DNA from: Urechis unicinctus
Taxonomy: Eukaryota > Annelida > Polychaeta > Xenopneusta > Urechidae
Direction: 5' to 3'
NCBI GenBank assembly: GCA_034190875.2
Contig: CM067357.1
Span: 23,164,875 to 23,228,874 of the forward strand
Length of the DNA: 64,000 nt
Below the pieces are notes generated by a model, which searched no databases, had not been told where the DNA came from, and saw nothing but the letters and a program-made list of their open reading frames with translations. Every line of letters begins with the position of its first letter. The first letter of the stretch is position 1. Below are positions 1 through 16,739 of the stretch, piece by piece. The position numbers were made by a program, and so were the translations under genes.

Positions 1-3311
<3,311 letters not shown>

Positions 3312-6300
3312 GCATTTTAGCCACGATTCAGTTCCCATGTTCTTGGTCTACCCAATTATTACATTACATTGCAAACGATTCTATTGGTTGATCCGATCTT
3401 TCGGTGATCAATCTTTGGACCTGGTACACAATGATTAAGTTTCATGCTCATATATCACATGTGATTTGATGCATTAAACGCGACATGACCGCAAGCTGCG
3501 CCATTTTGTCTGCTCGACTAGGTTACGTGAACAAGGGAACTTGCATATTCAAAGAGCAATCCATCACTAAGACTGCCCTAAAGTACTCTCTTGTTCACAC
3601 CGTGACCTACAAATTGGAATAACATCACGAATACTGATGCCGAGTCACTGCTTTTGAAAGGGTGTACAAATCACTATTATATATCAGTGACTGAATTCAG
3701 TTTAACCAGTCATTGGACACATAATAACAAGTCAAGCAATATCGAATATCAGCAAATCAAACAATCTGAACAGCACATACACTCAAGCTGAACGTTGTAA
3801 CTGAGAGTAATCGTATTCGGTGGCTCATCTACGCCTTGAACACATCGTGCGTATTTTGGCATCCATCGGTCAATGGGTCGACATCGGTGGTAAATATATG
3901 CCAGCCCCTATTCTACTCACATGCATTGCTGGCTAATCTCCATGAGATAGCTAGCAACAAATGTGTTATTATCTTCAAGTAGGAGAGCTCGTCATGTTTG
4001 GCAAGGATAACCTAGAAGCACTGATGGCGGGAAACAGGCATGTTTAGTGATAGCATAAGTGCAACGTTTTTACACTGCTGGTATATGCATAAATAAAGGC
4101 ACTCAGCGTGTTCCACAAGTTCTTATTTGCTTGAATGCACAATTTGTTGTCTACTCTCACAGCAGCACAGATGAATGCGATCCGGTTTTTTTTTCCGTAA
4201 GTATAATGAGGCGATATTGTCAATATTGCGGTAATTTGTCCGCAGTTGTATGCAATGTCACTGTGACAATCAAGCTAACAACAGTCCTGCTTGAAGATCA
4301 GATTACAAGTTGCCAAAAACGCTCCGTATCCTTATTCACGTAATGTATGTCTATCTTGTATAATAAACATACATAAGAAAAGTTCGCTGAACAGGAGCGA
4401 GGCCAAAAAAGTATATCACCGCTAGACAGGTATCTTTAACTTTGTAACCGGATTTGTGACACAGTAAGTTAAGATATATAACCTAGCAAACCAAGAATTG
4501 CAAAAGGTATCGCCGCATCGTGGACTCATATATTTTGACAATACACGAAGTCTTATCAGTCGAACAGCAATGATCATATCAACTTGCCTATATTTCATCG
4601 ATCAGCAATATAAATAATCAATTGAATAAGGTAATAAATCCACAGAGTGACGTATATGGGAATGTATGCATATCATAGGTAAGGCAATGATTCATATATT
4701 TTTAGAACGCTTATAGAAGATTGTGTGTGCTACTGTTTCATGCTTATAATGCATCTTTGCGTTGCAGAACATTGTTTTGTTCGCACTTAAATCAAAATCT
4801 GCCATGTTGGCCTGGGCCTTATGCTGTCATCGGAGCGATTTGTTCACCGACGTGCGCAGTGTCTCTTTGCATTTGCATATTTTTGTGACATCATATTAAA
4901 TAATACCCAACACCAATTGAAACTCTAGTGATTTGAGAATCATGCTATTTGATCTAGTGCTGAACGTCAGTTATCGTACGCTCATGAGCGAGGCAACACT
5001 TGTGGGGGCATGGGTAGGTGCAAGCAGCGAAAGGGCTTTTATAATGTTGGTTAAATAACGAAATTCAATATGCTGCAGAGTTGTCGTTACGTTTCGGATT
5101 TTTCTCTGCATAGATTTTAGATCCCGGTTACATCAAAAAATTTCAGGTTCGGGGAAAAAAGCAGGTAAAATGGCATTTTAGATATAAGCAGTTGATTACA
5201 CATTTCAAAGCAATTTGGTTCAAAATATGCATCCGTTTGCATGGTTTGCGTTATGACATGATTATTATTTTCGTTTTCATGCATGCATTTAAATGCAAAC
5301 TTCCATAAATTTTGTTCTGTTATGCCAATGCACATGACGGGGTATGGGGCACTAAACACCATGTGAACCTTAAGGCTTTAACGAATTACTGTTGTAATGC
5401 AAACTGATCCTACCACAAATTTTGCATTCTGCTTATGCCAAGCTGTTGAATGGTTTTCGCTTCATGTATAGACCATGCTTTAGAATTAGCTATTATTACA
5501 AAGAAAATAATCAGCCCGAAGCATAAAATTCCATTATGATCAAACACTTTGCTTATAATGGATATTGAGATCATACTATCCCCAGAAGGATCAGATACCA
5601 CTCTACTATTTATTGCCTTAGTTGATTTAATAATTATTTTCGTTTTAACATGTAGACCGTACGGGGTACACCATACTTCATTTAACGAATTACTGTTTTG
5701 TAATGCAAACTTTACCACTATGGTGAATACGCTATTCAAATAATCAGAGGCATTATGAGTGATCAATCATATTTGCATTAGTGATTTAGCCTTGGACTGG
5801 TTGACATCAATCACAGCATTGTGAAATATGCTGCAACATGGTTTATATTGGGTATAATGTAAAACCCTTAGCTCACAGTAGCATGTCCCGATGTAAGCCT
5901 GTTTGCAGGTTTTATATTCGGTTTTGCAAAGTAAATATGTTGGATGCTGCGATAAGTTAAATTGCAGAATTGACGTCAACGCTCTGATTGCAGTTCAATC
6001 ACCTTTTTTAACGATACCTTTTACCATGAATAAGAAATTTCGATATAAATAGGCAACCAGCTTGTGCCATTAGTTGTTCTTTACTACAAACATATGATTG
6101 ATTTTCTTTTCTAATCAACCTGTGCTTGTTCGTCAAACGGTTACAAAGGGAAAAGAAGAGAAACCTAGTCATTGACTAGTTCGATAACATCTATGAATAT
6201 CATTAACCTGTTAAAATGACCACTTTCAGAACGACCAAAGCCACTCAATGTTTATGGTTAGTTTTGTATCTGCGCTGGCTTTTTGGGGTTATGCCAGTAT

Positions 6301-7139
6301 TACCGCATAGTATAAGTTACACCTATTGCCATGGTCTGTCAACAAGCTAGCAGATAAGTATTCATACGTTGATTATAGTTACGTTGATCCCCAGAGGCAA
6401 CGTCTGCCAGAGGTTATGAATCTTGCGCCGTTAAAAAAAATCCAGTAGCGGGTTTTCACAATGTGGTATTCACGAAATACGAATACAGATATGACTACCA
6501 AGCAGGGTCTGGATTGACAGTGAAACCATGCTCATCTTTTTGCATTATATCAGAAGCAGCTGTGTAGCGTACATTCCAAAACATGTAATATAATTATGAG
6601 GTTTTACTCTGAGCAAGACTGACGAATGGTTTGAGCAAGTATTTAATTAATGTAAGAAATCTATTTTGTTAACGCTGATCACGACCAGCGGGCAATTAAA
6701 TTGGTCTATCTATTTAATAGGCTCTGGTAGTGAATACAATTCATGAAATCGAAATGACCACGTTATAGAGCGCGGGTTAAATAGCAAAAGAGCGGAATGA
6801 AGCTGTCTTCATAGTGATTGAAGTGAATGCAACCTTTCAGATAAAGTGTCGGATGTTTAACGAATAGGCAAGCTTAAATACCAACAACACGTATTGTGCG
6901 AATGAGGACTGACGAGTTTCGATGTGCATGCAGTATGGACCTCCAGTCTGTGTTGTTTAATCCGAAAAAACTTCTCACAATGCAATATCCGGTTTATTCT
7001 GGTTTGTTAATTCATGCGTCTGCGATGAGCCATTTAATCGTTCATGTAACTAGATAAATAAACATAATCTGACGCTGGGCAATCTGCTTTAATAGGGATC
7101 GACATGTTCAATAATATTCCTTGATTGATATTCCTACGG
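3312..7139. other. Single-copy AT-rich sequence, no gene recognised
   Basis: No gene can be supported. The longest open frame is on the minus strand at 5,410-5,766 (118 codons). It is hydrophobic near its middle, but it overlaps a locally duplicated segment and is within chance length for this composition. Apart from that local duplication I see nothing structured here. Confidence 0.6.
5230..5735. repeat. Degenerate local direct duplication, offset about 304 bp
   Basis: The block ending near 5,420 and the block ending near 5,720 share an ordered set of words: a TTATTATTTTCGTTTT-like stretch, a GGGGTA(T/C) word, then TTTAACGAATTACTG followed by TGTAATGCAAACT and a CTACCAC-like word. The word TTTAACGAATTACTG starts at about 5,377 and 5,681. 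The two copies are heavily diverged between these words. Confidence 0.55.
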
Positions 7140-7140
7140 A

Positions 7141-7220
7141 AATAGGTTGGTAGGTAGGTAACTAGGTAGATAGGTATGTAGGTAGGTAGGAAGGTGAATA
7201 TGTATTTGGTGAAAAAAATA
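7141..7220. repeat. GGTA-type tetranucleotide repeat, short left block
   Basis: Imperfect GGTA/GGTAGA units precede the GTAT array, with a short AT-rich break near 7,197-7,220. Same motif family as the larger GGTA block to the right. Confidence 0.8.
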
Positions 7221-7413
7221 GGTATGTATGTATGTATGTATGTATGTATGTATGTATGTATGTATGTATGTATGTGTATGTATGTATGTATGTATGTATG
7301 TATGTATGTATGTATGTATGTATGTATGTCTGTATGTATGTATGTATGTATGTATGTATGTATGTATGTATGTATGTATGTATGTATGTATGTATGTATG
7401 TATGTATGTATGT
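7221..7413. repeat. (GTAT)n tetranucleotide array
   Basis: About 48 units of GTAT with only two or three interruptions (a GTGTAT near 7,273 and a GTCTGTAT near 7,328). Met-Tyr-Val-Cys repeat translations on the plus strand are artefacts. Confidence 0.97.
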
Positions 7414-7955
7414 AGTAGTTAGTTAGGTAGGTAGGTAGGTAGGTAGTAGGTAGGTAGGTCGGTAGGTAGGTAGGTAGGTAGGTAGGTAGGTAGTCGGTAG
7501 GTAGGTAGGTAGGTAGGTAGGTAGATAGGTAGGTAGGTAGGTAGGTAGGTAGGTAGGTAGATAGGTAGGTAGGTAGGTAGGTAAGTAGGTAGGTAGCTAC
7601 GAAGGTAGGTAGGTAGGTAGGTAGATAGGTTAGTAGGTAGGTAGGTAAAATATATGTAGGCATATAGGCACGTATTAAAGTAGGCCGGTAGGGTAGGTAG
7701 GTAGTTAGTTAGGTAGGTAGGTAGGTAAGTAGGTAAGACTGTAAGTTGGTAGGCAGTAGATCAGTAGGTAGGTAAGTAGGTACGCATGTACGTAAGTAAG
7801 CATGCAGGAAGGTTGTAAGGTAGGAAGGTGGGCATGTATGTGGTCAGAAGAGTAGGTAGGCAGGTAGGAAGGAATTTATGGAGGCAGGTGGCTGAGTAGG
7901 TATGTACGTAGGTTGGACGGTAGATAGGTAGAAATGTGCGTAGGAAGGACGTTAG
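7414..7955. repeat. (GGTA)n array grading into decayed copies
   Basis: Dense GGTA/GGTAG units run from about 7,425 to 7,660 and then become increasingly mutated (GGAAGGT, GGCAGGT, TACGTAAG) to about 7,955. The minus-strand 209-codon frame at 7,034-7,663, made of Tyr-Leu-Pro-Thr and Tyr-Ile-His-Thr repeats, is only this array read backwards. Confidence 0.93.
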
Positions 7956-7957
7956 GT

Positions 7958-8051
<94 letters not shown>

Positions 8052-8335
8052 GCATATATATACATATATGTATATATATATATATATGTATATAAATAAA
8101 TATATATATATATATTTATATATATATATATATTTACATATATATATATTTTATAAACTTTCAGTCACTAAACGGCGCATGATATACATATATAAATATA
8201 TATTTATACATATATATATATAAATATATATATATATATGTAAATATATATATTTACATATATTTTTATATATATTTATATTTATGTATATATTTATATA
8301 TATATATAAATATATAATATATGTGTATATACATA
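7956..8335. repeat. TA-rich tract
   Basis: Begins as a pure TA run of about 80 bases and decays into TA/TTTATA/TATG mixtures. One short non-repeat word lies near 8,150-8,180. It closes the composite microsatellite that starts at 7,141. Confidence 0.93.
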
Positions 8336-11300
8336 GTAGTTTCGTCACCACTCAGGTTAGAGAACAGTCATTTAAGGCTATGTGTTATGATTATGTTGTC
8401 AATGCGTTTCATTCCATGTACGTATTGCAAGCAAATAGCTATGCTATTATTTGTTCATGAATTGGAAAAACACATTTGTGACAATTTTGTTTTGTGATAT
8501 CTATAATCAAAATATAATATCTTGCTTATATTTTACAACGAAAAGTGATGTTATCTTTTGCCTGTTAAGTGAACGACCTAATTGTTAACTTGCAAATTGC
8601 TATGCAAAGGTGCCGCTGCTCTGGTGGTTAGGGTTGGAAACCCTGCACAACTACCTATGGCAGTGCATATCAATTAATATTGCACGTTCCAATGCAACAA
8701 AGCTTGCTGTTATGTCAAACCTCTCAATATCAGAAATTTATTTGGAATAACAAAGGGATACCAGATGCTCAAAGGCTTGAATCGATCATTTGCTAGGTAC
8801 ATTTTCTTTGTTTATAATAGATTGCCATGGGAAAATATCGACAAATATTGTTTGGCTCAGTAACGCACGCTTGTACAAGGTCAGACCATGATATACGAAT
8901 GTATTTATTGCTTTGTTTGAGAATAGACATTGCAAAAATACCAACACGATGTCGTGGTATCTAAGCGGATGTTGGTTTAGATTGCACTGCTGCAATTGTA
9001 AGGTAATAACAACGAAGATAAAATGAGTCATTATATCAAAGAGATATAGTGCAGGCTACCACAGCGCTATAGAAATACGCACAATGGAACATACATTTAT
9101 CATCAACATGATGTTGCAAAATTTAATGCCAATTGTTTTACATGCATAACGGTATCCTTTTAGCATTATAAAATCGAATAATCACGACAAAGAAGTCATA
9201 TTTCCTTAATCAATTACTATGCCTTTTTTTCAAAGTGACCGGCACGTAACATCTATTCCGCAATTATGGCATTCATTCCATAAACCTAGTGTGCCACCTG
9301 AGTCTCTAAGCAGGTTTAAAATCTACATCCTGTGATAATTGGATCGCTGCAAAACAACATTAGATTCCTTAATCACATATCTTAAGCATTTCAGAGGGCA
9401 GATGTGTTGATGCCGCAGATATGTGTAGCTTTTGAGCATGATATTGGTCACAGCTGCCTACGAAACTCCACGGTTTGGACGAGGCTATATCAAAGCTTGA
9501 TTCAGCAAAACTTAGTACCTAGATCAAATAAAAGAACAGGTGAAATAACCGTGAAGTAGTTTAATGAACTATATATGTTTTTGTATTGGTGAAGCAGGGT
9601 ATTAATGGCCAATGCTTGAATCCGATGGAATGTCTATGCTAACATGTATATTGAGTAAATACGATGCGTATATTTGACGAGGCGACGTATTCGTACTTCC
9701 ATATTGCAATGTTTTTGGGTTCAAGAATTCACAAGGAAGTCTAGTCCGACCATAGATACATTTGCATTAAACGCAATGGTCAATTGCTTTAACGTAGTTG
9801 GCTCTAAAGGATATCCTCACATAGGGCTAGCATATCTAGCAATATCGCAGCTTGGACAATGAATGAGATTATCTGCAGGTAGCTGCACTATGGCAAAATA
9901 GTACAAGCAATATCCAACAGCTAGTCATAATTATGAAACGGATTTAATGTGGCATTCAGCATGGCACTATTTTAAACTTTATGAAAGCATTAAGCAAGTA
10001 TACAAAGGCATTTTTGCAAAACCTCTCCGATTTCTAAACAATCAACTATCTCCCTATTCATATGTGGCTTAGAATCTGCTAGAATCAGGATGAATGCCCC
10101 TATTAATTTGCCTACATTATATTATTCTGCTTAATGATATACGGTGCATTTGAAATGCGGTATTTCCTTTATCTTAACCGTAACGGCTATCAGTGCCAGC
10201 ATTAGGTAAGTTTTCAATCGCTATGTGCAACAAATGTTGCCACATGTAAACAAGAACAAGCCTCTCAAATTGACTTAAAAACATAACGGAGCGGAGGAGA
10301 TTCAGTATTAACTGAGGTGCAATACTACCGGCCTGTGAGTAATGTGGCTGTACCCTTAAATGTTTGAGAGTTTGGGATGTTCTCTTGAACGAATACTCAA
10401 TCTCAGTAGAATGTCTAGGATAAGTTATTTTAATGACTGATTTGGTTTTAATGAGCTAGGTAACCTGAATACACCATTTGCGAAACAGATGATTTTAAGC
10501 ATTGTTACGTTTTATCTTTGCTCAGTACACCTTTTTTCATGTGTTCGGTGGAAGACAAATGTAAATGTCACTCTGCCATTTCAATGAGAACACTTAGAGT
10601 TTACAAACGGTCTTTAAAATTGATTGAATTGAGAAGATATGGATCATTGGCCGGTGGCTAAATAAGCTATTTATTGGTTCTCTGATTTGGCAATTAAATG
10701 GACGCCTACATAGTATTGCTTTGTATTATGACCCTTTCTAGGCCTGAATATTACGTTTTGTTCCTAACGACTGCAACAGGTAATGGGCAACAACCCAATT
10801 TGTTGGGAAGCCATTCTATGACGAGAACATATACATCGGCCGTATCGAAGCGTCAACCGGTGCATTGCGTAATTGACATTTTGATATCCCAAAGTAAGTA
10901 CCTTAGCGCTTAAGGATGGTGTTGTATATTATTGTTTCCCAGCCTGAATGGCAACAATTTCACGATACTACTGTCCAGTACAGTTGCCGTTGGTCCCAGT
11001 TGTGAATTTGTCACGGTTCATATTTAATGTCTAAAATGTTTTAAGAAGGATAAACTAAACGATTGTGACTGGCTGATAAATAAATAGACCTAACTGCTAA
11101 GTTTTCACCCTTAACTGCGTCCTCTTTGCAACAATGACACCCACGCTGCTACAAAGTGCTCGATACAAGCTACAACTAATGTCAGTAATGGGTTATGTAC
11201 GCCTTGTACAAGAAAGATCATAATTTGCCAGTAAATGTGAAAAATGCATCATAAAGTTCTTGGTAATCTAAATGCACATTAAGGATGACTTAAGCGCTGT

Positions 11301-14300
11301 TGTCAGGCACCGCAAACCCGACAGCTTAAATACAGAAGTGGTCTGCACCGAATTATTTGTACATCTATGAATATTGCAGGCTCACTTCAGCTTGTGAATA
11401 TATGCTGATGGAATACAATAGGCTTCAATTGCGATTGGCTGCTTGTGTGATACTTGGAAGAAGTGGCTAATAGATTTTATAACACGAATAGCTAATTTGC
11501 AGGACCCCATGTAGGATTTTGCATAACAAGGAATGAATTGGTATTTTCGAGCAGCAACCAAAACAGCAGCGTAACTAATTGGCTATGGTCGTTATGTGGC
11601 ACGTGTCCCTATTATTGCATGAGCTCTATAAGCCGCGATGACAGTATAATGCTACCTTATAACATATAAGAGAGAAAATGTAAGGATGTCTTGATGCTGG
11701 CTATTGTAACTGAAATATAAGCGGCTGTAAATGCCCCAAGAGCCACATAATGTGAACTTGTGGCAGTGCACAAGGTAAAAAAAGCCGCGGCTTATAACAC
11801 GGTGCTACGTCAGTTAAACTTGTTTATGCCAGCATACTGTGTGAACGTCACAATAACCACTCACAATTTATGTTTTCACGGACGACGGCTACAGCTGCGA
11901 GAAATACATTGCTGTAGTGTAGCTCAGTGAAGTGCCTTTCCTTGGCGATGAGCTTTACTGATTGGTCAGGTCGTCGATCACAGTCGTTGTTTGCTTCATT
12001 TGATTAATGTTGGTGAAGTATAAACCCGTCCAGCGTGAGGGGCCTGGTGAATAGTTATGAATAAGAGAGGACTACATGGCTTAATTGAAGTAAATCCAAC
12101 CAGGGTACTGCGCTCAAGGACGGGAGCAGACAAAGGGTAAATTAATTTTTGGATCGGGGAGATACACATCAAACCTGTGAATAAAACAAAGAATACGGCG
12201 ACGTTAGCTTGCAGTGAGCAGACGCAGGATGAATTTAATCAGCTCTTCAATCGTGTGTAATACATTCAAACGTAATGAAGCATCTAAAATATTAGCCAGA
12301 TACGAAAAAAACATGAACCACATTTGCGATATGCGGGGGTCAACAGGCCGGAAATATTCACTCACAATTTTATTTATTCATAAATGTTAAAAGGAAATAG
12401 AGTGGTGGTTTCACAATATAATGGAATAGAGAAGGCCCAGGTAACTGCTATATTGCTGAAACGTAGAGTCAACACAGAAGCACTAACGACATTTTACGTA
12501 ATCAATATGTCATTCATAATTTTACCATGTCAAATAGTTATCGAAATAAGCCCTTAAATTAATATCTTTCGACTTAAATCGAAAATGATTCAGCACACAA
12601 ATTAAGGAATACGTGCTACTCTGCACTAGAGCCAATATTGATACTGTTATTAGCCCAGGATCACGCAGTGGTAAAGCTACCATTAAAAAAACGCGATACA
12701 AATATCTTATTCAGTATCGATGTGTAGATAAGAGGAAATAACAGTAACTTTAACTATTTGACTTATCATCATTACTTTATCATCAATGTAACGCGCGTGG
12801 TTGCTGCATTGAGCTAAAAGCAACGTCACAAATCTGCAACGCAAGAGATCTGATAGAAAATATGATAGTTTGTTTTCTATTTGCTAACGGGAAATAAATT
12901 CCCTGTACAACATTGAATCTTGGCAGCGTTTCCACAGTTATTAAGGAATATATGCACATACCTGTACACGAAATCGCTTACGTCCAGATGGACGTAACAA
13001 AAAAAGTAGTTACTTTCAAGGCTACAGTAGCGTTAGAATACAAATGTACATGTCGCATTTAATGTAGATATGTGCGAACAGGTAAAAGTTGGGTGTCTAG
13101 CATTAATTGATCTTGTTTCACCCTGAGTGCTGCCAATAAGTTTATCCATCATCCTGTCGCTATTCGACAGCAGATTTGTTTGAGCAATCGATGCTCTTAG
13201 CCTGTCTGCGCATATATTATAGACCACTTGTGGATCTTTTAAATCCCCAAAACCAAAGCTGAAATAGTCAGATGTCTGTATTTGATATTATGAGGCAGAA
13301 GCAGATGAGCTGAAAACGTCAATCTGATCGTAATACGACAAGACCAGGAATGCAAATCGGAATATGTCGCATGATATTAAGTTTTTTTTTTCGATGGCAA
13401 TAACTATGCGACCTAGTCAACAGTTAATACGAAAAAGAACGATCTACATGATATGATGAGCACTTAAGTCTTATCGCATTATGGCTTGCAAGCATGCGAA
13501 TCCTAACATGAGCCGCAATGGTTGACAATTAATTGGTACCAGATGCTGGAACAGCAAGTTTGCTCCATCGGTTAATATCGTACTCACTGGTTCAAAAATA
13601 TATCCTCCTAACTATTCACCACGATATATTTGTGTTGCGTATTTAATGCAGGTGATGCACTAAGTTTGCATGGCTGATCAATATACATCATTAACCTACT
13701 CAATCTTTTTGTTGCATTTCGGTGTTGCAATGACCCTACCTCTTCTGAATATTCCTATAATAACGCAAATGTGTTCCATTCTATTTCGCTGATCATTAGC
13801 TTTTGGGGTTGCAGGTAGCAACCTACTTGTACGAATTTGGAAAGCAATGGCCTTTATTGTGAAAAATCATTAGATGTCTTACAAACTTCAGTGCCTGGTT
13901 GTCTGGAATGAACGAACCTTTATGTTCAGCAGGTATTGATGATTCTTTTTTTATTTAGGGAGGAGTCCATTGCTTCAGATGCATATTCGCGACTTCTAAA
14001 CTGTCGTTTGCTTGGCATCGAGCAATAATTAGTATTCTGGCATATCAGCGATGTCAATAACAAACGATCTTCAAACGCAGCCCTGGGAGGTTAAGGTACA
14101 TGTACGGTTGAGTAGATGTAATTAGCATTAAAATCAGATGAAGCGATTTCTGCACTAACAGATTTATCGGACTCAGTAAGACAAAGTTAGCAGTTCGATT
14201 CTTTGGGAAAACCGAATGTTAAGAACCAAGGCGTTGACATATAAAACGTTGTTTCAACGCTTTATTGATGTGAGCGAGAAAGTCTGTTCCTTTAGTCGAT

Positions 14301-14652
14301 TATCAATTTATCAGGAATATTTATCAGTATTTCCAAGTATTGTGATATCAAACTTGAGAAGCTATCTGTACTACTCTGTAAACGAGCAAGGGTTTGTTAG
14401 GCATCAACAGGTGATTGTTATACAGATGCAGGGAGCGATAAAATAAACTTTCTGAGTAGCAATGCCTCGCATGCCGCAAGTTGCATACAATTGCCTCACA
14501 TGACATCACCATTAGTGTCACATAGAGCATTGTAAAATGACACGATGTGATAGGCAACTTACATCAGATAGCGGTAAAACAATGTGAGTAAATTGTATCA
14601 AGTTTCTTATGAAACAACTCAACATTGCATGAATAGCATATAACAATAGCTA
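8336..14652. other. Single-copy AT-rich sequence, no gene recognised
   Basis: More than 6 kb without a supported feature. Open frames are all under about 80 codons (for example 8,786-9,031 minus, 14,216-14,446 plus), have no recognisable motif, and fit chance expectation. I found no tRNA-like B-box context, no terminal repeats and no long low-complexity tract. Confidence 0.6.
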
Positions 14653-15140
14653 TATACATACATACATACATACATACATACATACATACATACATACATA
14701 CATACATACATACATACATACATACATACATACATACATACATACAGACACATACATACATACATACATACATACATACATACATACATACATACATACA
14801 TACATACATACATACATACATACATACATACATACATACATACATACATACATACATACATACATACATACATACATACATACATACATACATACATACA
14901 TACATACATACATACATACATACATACATACATACATACATACATACATACATACATACATACATACATACATACATACATACATACATACACATACATA
15001 CATACATACATACATACATACATACATACATACATACATACATACATACATACATACATACATACATACATACATACATACATACATACCTACATACATG
15101 CATACATACATATATGCATGCATGCCTACATACAAACATA
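14653..15140. repeat. Long (CATA)n tetranucleotide array, about 110 units
   Basis: Almost perfect CATA units run from about 14,655 to 15,089, with single interruptions near 14,746 (CAGACA) and 14,990 (CACATA). A mutated tail (CCTACATACATGCATA) follows to about 15,140. All three minus-strand frames are open for 150-190 codons because the unit has no stop. These are not proteins. Confidence 0.98.
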
Positions 15141-15559
15141 CTTTGATAAACGTAGTCTAGGCCACAGTGAGGATAGAGATTTAGCCTGGATGCCAGTGTT
15201 GTGTGAGAAGTGGCTTTGCTGACAGTGATGCTGGCGATGTAGGAATGTGTAATGTATGAGTTAAAGTTACTTAGGTCAGTGATGCATCGAAGTAGCCAAG
15301 GTGAAGTGACTGTAAAGCTTGTGCATGTTGAAATGTATTAAAGATGTTAAGGTGTCCGCGTTGATCTCACAGGACCGTCAGTGTTGCTGCGAGTTCATAT
15401 GTGCACGAGAAATATTTCGCCTCTGAATATTTGTAATTCAGTGAAACGTGCCTCTTTCACATTTTTGTAGTAGCTCATAAAGACCCAAATCTTTTAAATG
15501 TTCAGAACAGACCTACACAACCTGTTCGGAGGATGTATAAGCAGAAACAAACAAAGTGA

Positions 15560-16215
15560 TGGAGAGCGAGTTCAAAACTTATGCTCGAACACAACGATGA
15601 TGGCGGTAGTCAGAGACCGACACTCGCATGCAATGTGGCGGAGGTATAGAGCGATACTCACAAGCTGTGAATGGTAGTAAGAAACCGACACTCACATGCA
15701 ATGTAGTGGAGGTATAGAGTGATACTCACAAGCAGTGAATGGTAATTAGAGACCAATACTTACATGCAATGTAGTGCAGTTATAGAGCGATATTCACAAG
15801 CAGTGAATGGCAGTTAGTGACTGACTCTCACATATAGTGAATGGTAGCTACAGACCGACACTCCTTAGAAGTGAATGGTTACGGACCAATCTTCGCATGC
15901 AATGTAGGGGAGTTATAGCCTATACCCACAAGCAGTGAACTGGATCTAATAACTGAGGTGTGGGATGTAAGACCGATACACAAACGCAGCGATGGCGAGT
16001 TATCTACCGATACTCACATGTAGTAAAATGGAGATACAGAGCGATTCTTACAAGCCGCGAAGTAGTGCTTTAGACTGAAACTCACAAGCAGTGAAGAAAA
16101 TTAATAACCTATACACAGAAGCAATGCTAGCGAGTATTGACCGATACTCAAAAGAAGTGATGCGGTATTATTGGCCGTTAGTGAAGATGAGTTATAAGCA
16201 GATACTCCAAAGCAG
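15560..16215. repeat. Decayed minisatellite, unit about 30-34 bp
   Basis: A recurrent core reads like CGATACTCACAAGCAGTGAA, followed by a variable TGG(A/T)AGTTAGAGAC linker. It alternates with a sister form, ACCGACACTCACATGCAATG, followed by TAGTGGAGGTATAGAG. The two forms alternate in the first few hundred bases, giving a higher-order period of about 62-68 bp. Copies become strongly diverged toward the right end. The array begins about 420 bp to the right of the CATA array. Confidence 0.85.
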
Positions 16216-16739
16216 TCTATATATTAGATATTTGCCGCCTGTGAGTGTGTTTGGGTATGTGTGTTCGTTTGCATGTTAGTCAAGGACGTGTTTGCGGGGA
16301 ACGCAACATGTTTATTTCAACTTTATTGGCCGTTTTCTAGGTGACAGAGCTGCCGCTACAGCAATACTTCCAACGAACATAAGCTTTTATCCTTCTGAAG
16401 ACATTTGCATACATTGTATATCACATTCAATATGTTTGCACAAGTCTTATCTACCATATCGTTGAGTAAGATAGTTGCTGTGTTACTTGTATGTATCATA
16501 TGGCACATTTGGAACGTCCATTCTCATCTACCTTGCCTCGAACCCGAAGATCTTGTATAGCCAGCATTCCGTACCACCCTGCCGCCTTTTTAATATGAGA
16601 AAGACCCTTTCAGCTTTGTTGCTTTGCTGATATCAACCTCAGCTTGCTTTTGCAAGCGTAAAGGTAACCTCCAAAATGCAGGTCGTGTTATTGGTGTTTA
16701 GTTATTATAAAATCGTGTTAATAATACATAACATGCCCC

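Noticed and set aside
5410..5766. 118-codon minus-strand frame as a gene
   Set aside because: Within chance length for this composition, overlaps a local duplication, no recognisable motif.
7034..7663. 209-codon Tyr-Leu-Pro-Thr repeat frame
   Set aside because: It is only the GGTA/GTAT array read on the minus strand.
14180..14215. tRNA-like B box (GTTCGATTC)
   Set aside because: No matching A box, acceptor stem or cloverleaf could be drawn around it.
14564..15139. 191-codon Met-Tyr-Val-Cys repeat frame
   Set aside because: The CATA unit is stop-free in all minus-strand frames, so openness carries no information.
15560..16215. CRISPR array
   Set aside because: Units are diverged, vary in length, lack constant repeats with unique spacers, and the context is eukaryotic.
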